NCBI RefSeq assembly: GCF_000372725.1
Contig: NW_005196900.1
Span: 94,133 to 158,132, forward strand
DNA length: 64,000 nucleotides
Direction of reading: 5' to 3'
DNA from: Emiliania huxleyi CCMP1516
Lineage: Eukaryota > Haptophyta > Isochrysidales > Noelaerhabdaceae
Notes under the pieces: generated by a model
The model's database searches: none
What the model was told of the DNA's origin: nothing
What the model saw: the letters and a program-made list of their open reading frames with translations, nothing else
Shown here: positions 10,960 through 19,388 of the stretch, piece after piece
Position numbering within the stretch: position 1 is the stretch's first letter
Layout of the letters: every line of letters starts with the position of its first letter
Translations under genes and position numbers: made by a program

Positions 10960-11991
10960 TCACGTATCCTTTCGGATTTGGTTCTGCTCGCTGGGACCGT
11001 CGCTCTCGTGCTCGACGATTACGCAGGGCAAGTCCTTCTCGGCAGACGACCCGCGCATGAAGGAGAGCACGCAGATGTACACGAAGGAGAAGACGTGGTT
11101 CGCTGGCAGCCGTGCCCACATCGGGCATAAGCCGTACACCACCACATCGCCCAGCACCTATTGGCCAAGGCGTGAAGGCTGAAGCCGGCTGGGTGAGGGA
11201 GGGCAGCGGCGACGCCCCCCATCCCACAGGGCCCCGCACCCAGATCTTCCAGAAGGCGATCCAGTCGGTGAGGAGGCCGTCCTCGCTGCGGGTGTCAAAG
11301 TTGTTGGCGGCGTACTTCGAGAGCGCAACCTTGCCGATTGCAGCGGGCGACTCGCCATCAAAGAGGCTGGGGTGGCCGCACAGCGCCTCCTTGAGCGTGT
11401 AGTACATCGGAAAGAACCTGCGCCGTGTGCGCTGTGGATCATCCCAGGTGTGCAGCCCGAGGGAAGGCGCTCGGAAGTGCACCAGATCGGATGAATCAGC
11501 ACATCAAACGCAATCTGCTTGAGCACGTCACGCTGGCCGGCGTAATCGGTGAGCTTGACGCTCAGCGGCTGGTTGACAAAGCGCGCCGCGCCCGCGAACC
11601 ACCGCGAGAAGAGGGTCACGTACAGGTAATACTGAAAGCAGCCCTGGTACGCAAAGCCAAAGACGGTGAAGAGTCCGTTTCGTCGCCAGTCGATCTCGGC
11701 CCACGACTTGCCCTCGAGGCTTTTCTGGGTGAGGAGGTCGGCGGCCTGAGTCTTGACGGTAGCGACACCGACCCCGAACTTTATCGGGTTGCTCTCACAC
11801 CATTCTAGCAGCGTTGACTTGCCTTTGGATGTGGCAGGAGAGCACAGCGGGCGAGCCTGACCCGCTCGCTGACCCGCTCGCGAGACGGACGCTCGCTGAC
11901 CCGCTTGCGAGGGATACACACCTCGTTGGGCAATCACCGCACGCGCAGGACAGCGGCTAGCCAACGTTTTGAGGCGCACTGTCGTGAACAT
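10960..11991 (-). CDS. Mpv17/PMP22-family membrane protein
   Basis: Four exons on the minus strand: 11991-11922, 11822-11483, 11417-11240 and 11157-10960, all GT-AG, giving about 261 residues. This is near the family's usual 180-280. The N-terminus MFTTVRLKTLASRCPARAV is basic and lacks acids, like a mitochondrial presequence. The body carries family hallmarks: PIKFGVGVATVKTQAADLLT, RRNGLFTVFGFAYQGCFQYY, DVLIHPIWFFPMYYTLKEAL across a splice, the DWIAFWKIW segment, and the C-terminal FSFVYICVLSFM. These proteins are four-helix channels or metabolite pores in the inner mitochondrial or peroxisomal membrane. The last intron starts GTGCGGGGCCCTGTGG while the last exon starts GTGCTGGGCGATGTGG, a near-copy (see findings). 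Family assignment is good; substrate is unknown. Confidence 0.8.
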
Positions 11992-12426
11992 GGTCAGATA
12001 GATGTTGGCCCAACCACGCTGGCCCCCCGGGGGGGCTGGACAGGCTGGACGGGCGGGGGGGTTGGCGCGGCAAGGATTTTTCTTTTTGTCGTTTATAGAA
12101 AGTTTGACCCTCACGCGAACCAAGCACAAGGCAAAATTTGCTATATACCTGAAGGGAGTGACGTCTCGCGGGTGGAACTGGTATCTGGTTCGTCCCTTGA
12201 ACTTGTCCAGAGAACGCAAACCGGCCCTCCACAGCCGACTCCCTTGGCGCCGGGCTGGTACTCCACACAAGACACATGCAACATACGGCGGCCACGGCCC
12301 CGGCGCGTCCGCTGCGCGCTAGTGTCCTACTAGTACTGTGTATCTCGAACCTGATCCTGAGTCATGCGGCACGAGGCTGGGATGGCCCTTGAGAAGATGG
12401 ACGCAGCCGCCTTGCCTCGAGTTTGC

Positions 12427-14124
12427 TCAGCGCGCCATCTCCTCGGCCGCGGGGGTCGGGCCGCCCTGCGCGACGGGGATGCCAATCACCACGGGGTGCT
12501 CCTTGATACCTGCTCACAGCAGCACGTGTGTGTGAGAGGCGCCCTACACGCCTCCGCCGCACCGGGACCGGGGGGGGGTGAGGGGGTTGGGGGTGAAAGG
12601 GGGAGGGGGAAGGGGGGGGGGGGGGGGGAGGGGGGGTGCTGCTCGGCGCCGTTTGCGTCCGTTTTGATCTCGTGGTTGATCTGGGCGCCCATGCAGCCGG
12701 CGACAGAGAGGGTGACGAGGTCAGCAATGAGGTCGACGATGTTCGCCGCCTCGCGTGCCTGCGAGCAAGAAAGGGAGGGGGGAGGGGGGGTGTTGCTCCT
12801 CACGAGCGTCGCCTCCTATGTGTGGCGGGACTGCATCTTGCTTGCGGGACTACAGCTTCCGTCATCGGGCCCTCGTTGGCTGCGAGGGAAGGGAGCCCGC
12901 GCACCTCCTCCACAAAGATGGCGATGATGTCGAGGATGCACGAGGCGAGCTGCGGAGGGCGGGAGAGGAGGCGGGAGGCTCGGTGAGAGAGATCGAGAGA
13001 GGGCGGGAGAGGGCAAGACACAGCCGAGCGCCGTTCGCTCGGCCTGTGCGGCGGTAATTCAATCCCCCCCCGCTGCGGGATCCGGGGCTAGTCCCCCCCC
13101 CCCCCGAGCGCGTTCCCCGCGCCGCGGGGCTCATGTCGGTTTGTGTGTGGCCGAGCACTTTTGCACACACCTGCAGGCAGTTTGAGAAGGCGATGATCTG
13201 GTAGTCCCACGGGTCGGGCCGGATCCGCTTGGAGTCCATGAGGTGCAGCCGCGCGATGGAGATGGAGAAGACGGGGCAGCAGCAGCCCTGCGCGACCAGT
13301 GCGGAGGGAGGGGGGCTCACGGCAGGCGGCGGCGGCTGTGGCCCTAGCCGCCGGCAACGCGAATGCTTGAGGACGGGCAGCGGGACGACGCCGAGCTCAG
13401 GGAAGGGGAGCGATGCCGAGCATGGGCGGGGGCAACAACTCGGCTACACGTCGATACGCTAGCTCGCTCGCTCTCGCTCTCTCTCGCTCCCTCCCTCCCC
13501 GCCCCGCCCCCTCTCTCTCTAGGCGCTGCCTCGAGGCAGAGGCCGAGCTCGGAGCCGCGGCACATGTCGGACGTGTCCATGCAGCAGCAGTTGGGGATGT
13601 AGCCCTGGAAGCAAACGTAGTTCTGCATGCCGCCCGCGTACTTGTCGAGCACAGCCTTGCGGGTCCAGCACGCGGTCAGGCCAAAGGGCGCGCCGAGGCC
13701 GGAGAGGATGCAGCAGCCCGGCTCAACGCAGCACGCGTCCTTGAGTCCGAGCGCAAACTGGTTCGGGTTGTGCTGCGCCGCAATGAATTTGCCCTGCTCG
13801 ACGCCCTTGCCGCCCTTGGCGTCCGCCTGAGTAAGGAGCGCTCAAGTCTCGGTGGCGAGTGGAGATGCGCGGAGGAGCCGGCAGGGGCGGGGTCGCTTCA
13901 GTAGGGAGTGGAGATGTCGGACGCAGCGCCAAGCGACGGGCAGCGGATACTCCGTGGCGGCGGATTTCCCAGTGGCACGGGGCGGCGGATGCGTACCCGC
14001 TCGGGCGGCGTGTCCGGACAGAGGAGGAAGCAGACCATCAGAAGTGGAGCTGAGTGCCTTGGCGGCTGGTGGCAAAGGAGGCTGCGGCGGCAGCGGGTTT
14101 TTCTTTTGCCCCCTAGGCAGCCAT
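12427..14124 (-). CDS. Cys-rich membrane-associated protein, PLAC8-like
   Basis: Six exons on the minus strand (14124-14119, 13826-13530, 13287-13171, 12949-12905, 12758-12650, 12509-12427) give 218 residues in one open frame from MA-ADAKGGKGVEQ to PAAEEMAR-stop. Introns 1, 2 and 5 start with GC. Cysteine clusters are DACCVEPGCCIL, YIPNCCCMDTSDMC and GCCCPVFS, followed by RLHLMDSKRIRPDPWDYQI. The later exons are helical and hydrophobic (ASCILDIIAIFVEE, NIVDLIADLVTLSVAGCMG). Cysteine-rich clusters followed by an R..MD...I.PD stretch recall PLAC8-type proteins of algae and oomycetes, but I cannot confirm the family. The first exon of six bases is the weakest part of the model. The fifth intron contains a long poly-G run near 12610. 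Confidence 0.65.
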
Positions 14125-14364
14125 GTCGTCATCATCTGTCCCGCGTCTGAGGGGAGGGTGCCCCGGATTCATCTATCCGTCGGGCCCCGGTACATCCATT
14201 AGAACTGATCACTTTGCGCAGCAGCCATCCCTTCGCCGACTGGACGGCAGTGCGCTGCGGGCTGTCGCTTCTCGTGCTTCGCTGTGACGCGGGAGTAAAG
14301 TCGAGAGGCAGCCCTCGGCGAGACGACCAGCGCCACGATGCCGGACCTCGCCGCCGTCGAGCTG

Positions 14365-14548
14365 GGTTCGAGCCGCCACACATTGGCTGCCGGGGTGTGC
14401 CGAGGGGGGGGCTGGGTGGGCGGTAAGCCGTCATTGCCCGGCGCTGCTTGCAGCGCTCGGTGGGTGGTAGTGGCGGCGCTCCAAGAGTGGTGCTCTTGGG
14501 AAGAGGTTCCTCCTTTCCGCTCCCCCCCCGCAAGGCGCGAGACACACA
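14365..14548 (+). mobile_element. SINE-like dispersed repeat, copy 2
   Basis: GGTTCGAGCC (B-box-like) at the 5' side is followed by the same body as the minus-strand copy at 2479-2635. It ends in GCAAGGCGCGAGACACAC. The two copies differ by many substitutions and small gaps, so they are not recent twins. Confidence 0.55.
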
Positions 14549-15055
14549 TATACATAATAATAAGAGGGTTGGGAAGGGGGCGCGCAACCGGAGGTTCTCC
14601 AGGTTCTCGAGGTGGTTATCCTTTGGCCGCGTTGGGCCGGAGGAGTATGTCGGCCTTCGACGGCCCATAAGGGGCCGCCGTCTGCTGTGCCTTTTGTGGT
14701 GCTAGTCCGTGCCAGTCTGCTGTGAGAGGGGCTTGTATTCGTAGAATTCTTTGAAAAGTGAGTGTTCCGGCCTGTGGTGAAATTCTTTGCCGGGGGTCCA
14801 TTGCTGTTGCTGTTGGCAGCTTCGTCTAGAGGACTAGTACCCGCACTGCACCATGCTAGCCCAGCTTTCGCGGGCAGCCAACGCGAGCGTGTTCGCATCC
14901 GTGCGCGGCTGCTCGAAGCAGGCGCATGCCCTTTCATCCAAGATCTCTCTGGAGGCCCGCGAGTGCTCGAGCATTAGGAAAAACCGGATTTGCTTCAGAC
15001 TGGGCGCGTGATAACGTCGGGGAGGAAGCTGGTCATGACATCTTGTTCAGTACGA

Positions 15056-15229
15056 TTATCGGCCAGAGACAGAGCTTGCCGCCCATGAAGCATCAAGCAT
15101 GATGAACCCACGCCAGCTCGAGAAGTTTTGCATATGATCCGCAAGAAGCTCAGGATCAGTGGGGCCAGTTTCTTGAACCAACATTCCGGAACCAACATTG
15201 TCGACCATTCTAAAGTAGCCATTCCAGAG
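15056..15229 (-). pseudogene. Orphan exon next to an inverted-repeat arm
   Basis: Directly after the repeat end CCCTCCCTCAG the minus strand opens 57 codons: LWNGYFRMVDNVGSGM, then LADHMQNFSSWRGFIMLDAS, then a stop. The composition is less GC-rich and more protein-like than its surroundings. The repeat end would serve as its 3' splice site. No upstream exon or family was recognised, so it may be a surviving piece of a broken gene. Confidence 0.35.
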
Positions 15230-15230
15230 C

Positions 15231-15396
15231 TGAGGGAGGGTGTAGCGGATGTAGAGTGTAGAGCGCTGTAGAGAGCTGTGTAGAGCTGTGGAGCGCTGTA
15301 GAGCTGTAGAGCTCTATATCCGCCGCGGGCACTGCGTGCGTTCTAGAGCGATGTAGAGCGCGATTTTGCTGTAGAGATTGTTGTAGAGCCCACCCG
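15231..15396 (+). mobile_element. Single arm of the TGTAGAG inverted-repeat element
   Basis: This begins TGAGGGAGGGTGTAG and continues with reiterated TGTAGAG heptamers, then CGATGTAGAGCGCGATTTTG. It matches both arms of the element at 18129-19010. Only one arm is present; the DNA beyond 15396 does not contain the second. Confidence 0.7.
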
Positions 15397-15692
15397 GCCT
15401 CGCCGGGGCGCTGCCCTGTCTCGCCGGCGCGCTGCCCTGCGGAGGGGCCCGCCTGCGCGCTGTCACTCCGTTCGCGCCGCCCTGGAGCCTGGTCGTGATT
15501 CCCTTTCATTCTAGTTCGTTCGCGCATGGAACACAATAAACCGGGGTACGACAGATCCGCTGCTTTGCACAAACGAATCCCACACAACCGAGAACGAGAC
15601 TAGAGAACACGCACAACCGTCCGATCGCGAGGGCGCTACAGGGCGCGACCAGGCCGGGAGAATGGGGCACAGCCCTCGAGCCTCTATACGCT

Positions 15693-16501
15693 TCACGCCG
15701 CCTTCTTCGTGTCGTCGAGCAGCTGTGGACAGTCGTTCCGCCACTTGGTCCACACCTCGGTCTTCGTCACCAGGTCGGCCATGAACGCGCCGACGTTGGC
15801 CCTGGTCGACTGGCCGGCGTTGAAGATCCCATTCTGGAGCGTCGCGAAGACGCTGTACGGCCGCTCGTCGCCGTCGACCATGTCAGAGGGCCGCACCGCC
15901 ACGAAGTCGACGTGCGGGTTGGCCGACGCCTCGGTGTGCAGATAGGGCAGCACGGCCTCATTGTCGCCGACCGGCGGCAGGAGGAGCCACAGGACAGAGA
16001 GCAGCAGGCGCTCCAACAGGCCGCGCTTCGGGTCGGCGCCGTCGGGCCGGTCCACGCCTTCCGTGCTCACGACGACCAGCCGCAGCGGCGTCGACGGCGC
16101 CAGCTGGCGCGCGGCGTCGCAGATGAGGCGCACCGAGTCAACACAGAGCATGCGAGGAGGGAAGTATACGCCCTTGAAGGTGAGGTTGTGGCCCAAGCTC
16201 GAGACTACGGCGTCGGCGCCGCGCAGGTGTGCCGCAAACTCATCGACGCGCAGCGCCAGGTGACCCTCTGGCGCGACCACGACCTTCAGGTTCGTGTGGC
16301 CCTTGGCTGCCGCCGGCAGGCGGTCGGCCGAGCGGACGATGACCGTGACCTGAGCGGCGCCAATTACATGCATTCAGACGCGGCCTCGCAGGCGGCTGGT
16401 GGCAGGGTTTTTTGGCGCTTTACCTCGACGCCGCGCTCGAGCAGGCGAAGGAGGCAGGGCGCGCCGCACCCGCCGGTTGCTCCGAGGACGAGAGCTTTCA
16501 T
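15693..16501 (-). CDS. NAD(P)-binding Rossmann-fold protein, NmrA/atypical SDR-like
   Basis: Two exons on the minus strand, 16501-16424 and 16349-15693, are joined over a GT-AG intron and give 244 residues. The N-terminus MKALVLGATGGCGAPCLLRL has the G-x2-G-x2-G dinucleotide-binding loop. The join restores ERGVE-VTVIVRSADRLP, the second strand of the fold. Further on are HLRGADAVVSSLGH and TPLRLVVVSTEGVDRP, typical of the atypical SDR/NmrA group, where the classical YxxxK is often absent. Such proteins sense or use NAD(P) in many pathways, so the substrate cannot be inferred. The length matches short members of the family. Confidence 0.8.
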
Positions 16502-16896
16502 TTTGTGAATGCTGCACAGCTCGCTTTGTTGCCACGCGATTCCGGATGGACCAACCGTCCCACCCCAAACTCCCCCCCTCCCCCCCCCGCCTCCGCCGGG
16601 GAGTAAGAATTGCACCCAGCGGGCCGGATGCTCGGCATCGTGCTAGCTTATATCCTGAACTTGGGGAGAAACATAATTTAGAGAACAAAACTCCCTCTCA
16701 CGAATTTAAAAAATCAAACAAAGAAAACACAAATGGCGGCCGATCATCATCGGTGTGTGTTTACCCCCCCACCCCCCCACGGCTTCTCGCTGGTGCACCC
16801 GACTCAGATCTGCAGTGTCTGCACATGCACACGCGGCCACTGCTCGGCCCCGCGCCGCCCAAGCGCACCGTCGCTGAACGGTTGAACGGCGGCCGG

Positions 16897-17640
16897 ATGC
16901 ACCACGGCAAGTCGAGCCCTCACCGCCATTGCGGCTTGGTTGTTCTGAGTCTGCTCCTCCTCCTCGCCATCGCATGCGCGTGGTGCGCCAGCGCCCGCTC
17001 CGCTGTCCTGACTGTCGAGAGGGAGACTGTCGAGGAAGGAGAGCCCTGCCGTCACTGCTCGCACCAGCTGCGGTGTCGTGCAGGGGCGGACGCAAGCGGG
17101 TGGCGTCGCCGCCTTTCACGGCATTCCCTTCGGCGAAGCTGGCCGCTTCCTACCTCCGACGCCCGCCGCCTGCTGGCACGGCGTACTGGATGCCCTGGCC
17201 GACGGACCGGGCTGCCCTGGCATGAAACCGCCGTACGGCCCTCCGGCCGTCTCCGAGCAGTGCCTGACGCTCAACGTCTTCACTCCCGTCGCCGCGCTCG
17301 GCAACGCCTCCGCCAGGCTCAGCGTCCTTGTCTGGCTGTACGGCGGCTCTCTCGTCGAGGGGTCCGTCGCCTCGTATGGCGCGATCGAGAACCTGGTCAG
17401 GGCAGCGGCGGGCGGGCGATGCTGGTCGCGATGAACTACAACTACCGCCTCGGCGCGCTCGGCTTTGCCGCGCTGGAGGAGCTCGCTTCGGCCGAAGCGG
17501 AGTGAGCGGCAATTACGGCATCCTCGACCAGCAGCTGGCGATGCGGTGGGTCGCGAAGTACGCCGCCGCCTTCGGCGGCGACGCGGCCAAGGTGACGCTC
17601 CTCGGCCAGTCCTCTGGCAGCACCTCCATCCTGGCTCTAA
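16897..17640 (+). pseudogene. Truncated type-B carboxylesterase
   Basis: A signal-peptide-like start (VVLSLLLLLAIACAWC) is followed by the family pattern: VAAFHGIPFGEAGRFLPPTP, SEQCLTLNVFTPV, VLVWLYGGSLVEGS, AMNYNYRLGALGF, GNYGILDQQLAMRWV, and the nucleophile elbow GQSSGS (usually GESAG). These blocks lie in three different frames. The shifts near 17400 and 17505 have no room for introns, and there is another shift near 17080. The frame ends soon after the nucleophile, so the half carrying the catalytic Glu and His is absent. It is therefore best called a broken gene. The alternative is sequence errors at the two shifts, but the missing C-terminal half argues against this. Confidence 0.7.
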
Positions 17641-17921
17641 CCGAGTATCGGGCGTTGAGGGCGGCGGCGCAAAGCGGGTCTGGTGCGCCACGGCCACCAC
17701 CCTTGCCACTGCCCTTGCCGCCGCCCTTGCCACCCTTTGCCGCCTTGCCTCCGCCGCGGGCGGCGGTGGGAGCGGCCTGCTGGGCTAGCATGTCGTCCGT
17801 GACTAGGTCCAGCCCTGGGTGAGCCAGATCTGACGTTTTGGGACATCGCGTCAGATCCGTGTTTTTTTGGTCTTGCGGTACATCTCTCCGCTCGCCACCT
17901 CACGCTCCGCCGTCCGGCCAT

Positions 17922-17982
17922 GGATGGTCCGATGGAGCTCGCCGAGCTCTGATGGAGCTCGCCGAGCTCCATCGGACCATCC
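17922..17982. repeat. Near-perfect hairpin, 28-bp arms
   Basis: The arms 17922-17949 and 17955-17982 pair with one mismatch around a 5-base loop (arm start GGATGGTCCGATGGAGCTCG). It lies just beyond the stop of the minus-strand RING gene at 17991. Confidence 0.85.
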
Positions 17983-17990
17983 AACTCCGG

Positions 17991-19130
17991 TCACCGAGTC
18001 TGAACGCGCTCAGCCTCAGGAGGTACCAAACCGCTGCCCTCTAGAACAAAAATTACTGGCGCCCGGCACACCGGGCACTCTTTCGCGCCGGTCTCGGCGC
18101 ACATCTGGCTGCAGGCCTTGCATGCGACCTGTGAGGGAGGGTGTAGAGGATGTAGAGTGTAGAGCGCTGTAGAGCTGTAGAGATGTAGAGCACTGTAGAG
18201 CTGTAGAGCTCTACATCCGCCGCGTGACGATGCGCCTGCGTTGTAGAGCGATGTAGAGCGCGATTTTGTTGTAGAGTTTGTTGTAGAGGCTCTACAGCCA
18301 AACCGCCGGGAAGGCAGTGACTCAAAGAGGTCGAGTCGCACTAATGGGGTGTCTCCGAGCTTACTGGAGCTCTGATGGACGGCCCTGACTATCCCTGACA
18401 CAGAGAGAGTCACTCTGACGACACACTCAACACCCTACAACTGCGTCATGACCAGCCTGCCATGCGTCGCCGGTGCCGCATTCGTCGCTGTGCTTCAGGC
18501 GGTGGACTGTCTCGAGGACTGTCGGCTGCGAGGACGGTCGCATTTGCGCGAGGCGAGGCGAGCATTCAGACGCGTTGTCTGCGCCATGACTCGCGCCAGC
18601 GCGTGCGGGAGCTCCTGGCTGAGCGTTGAGTCCAGGCGAGTTGCGCTGGCCACTATCGCTACGCCGAGCCGAGCTGACGCGCCGAGGCGCCGGCCAGTCG
18701 CAGCCGTGAGGCATGCCACAGCAGCACAGAGGCACCTGCCACCCATTGGGCGGGCAGACAGAAGGCCAGGGCAGCACTGGCAAGTGCAACGCGCCTCATG
18801 TCGGAGAGCGACCGTGCCTCGTTCGCCGCTTATGATGTAGAGTTTGTTGTAGAGATTTCACGTTGTAGAGCGCCTCTACATCGCTCTACAACGCAGGCGC
18901 ATCGTCACGTGGCGGATGTAGAGCTCTACAGCTCTACAGCGCTCTACAGCGCTCTACAGCTCTACAGCTCTACAGCGCTCTACACTCTACATCCTCTACA
19001 CCCTCCCTCAGCATGCGACACCGCGTGCCCGCACCGGACGAGGGCGAATTTGCCGACGGTACCATCGTCTTCAGCAAAGCAGATGGCGCACTCGATGGCA
19101 GCAACAGCGGCGGCGGGGCGGCAGCTCTGA
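17991..19130 (-). CDS. RING-finger protein exon pair split by a transposon-like intron
   Basis: On the minus strand ECAICFAEDDGTVGKF, then VRCGHA, ends at 19022. The frame resumes at 18128 with VACKACSQMC and KECPVCRAPV. Joined through a GT-AG intron (19021-18129) this gives a complete C-x2-C ... C-x-H-x3-C-x2-C ... C-x2-C RING, as in E3 ubiquitin ligases. The C-terminus continues IFVLEGSGLVPPEAE to the stop at 17991. The 893-base intron is almost entirely the TGTAGAG inverted-repeat element. Upstream of 19130 a dispersed repeat begins and no earlier exon was found, so the gene may be 5'-truncated. Read without splicing, the two halves are in different frames. Confidence 0.6.
18129..19010. 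mobile_element. TGTAGAG-type TIR element with 9-bp target duplication
   Basis: Both ends read TGAGGGAGGGTGTAGAGG inward, and the inverted arms match well over more than 110 bases (18132 to about 18260 and 18885-19010), sharing GATGCGCCTGCGTTGTAGAG. The flanks carry GCATGCGAC at 18120-18128 and again at 19011-19019. Long inverted repeats with a 9-bp duplication resemble non-autonomous Mutator-type elements. The 540-base core codes no transposase; the minus strand there has a short signal-peptide-like frame (MRRVALASAALAFCLPAQWV) of unknown meaning. Confidence 0.75.
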
Positions 19131-19168
19131 GCCTATAGCGCAGCGCGAACTCGCCGTCTGAGTCTAGC

Positions 19169-19388
19169 CACTGTGTGCTCTAAGTGGCTGAAAACTTGAT
19201 CAATTGTTTTTTGAGCCCCTACGCCCTCGGGACGCGCACCGCGCTACTGCGCCCGGGCCAGGGGTGTAAGGGAACACACTAGGGCACACCAGGGCCGGTC
19301 TAGCCGGCCTTATCCCGCCCACAGCCTTCGAAAACGCACAAAAATCGCACCGCCGGAGCCGCGGCGAATCGCTACCGGAGGCCGCGTG
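19169..19388 (+). repeat. 220-bp dispersed repeat, copy 1
   Basis: This is nearly identical, without gaps, to 49697-49916. Differences are few (for example TGCGCCCGGG against TGCTCCCGGG). It starts CACTGTGTGCTCTAAGTGGC and ends GGAGGCCGCGTG. It is non-coding. Confidence 0.9.
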
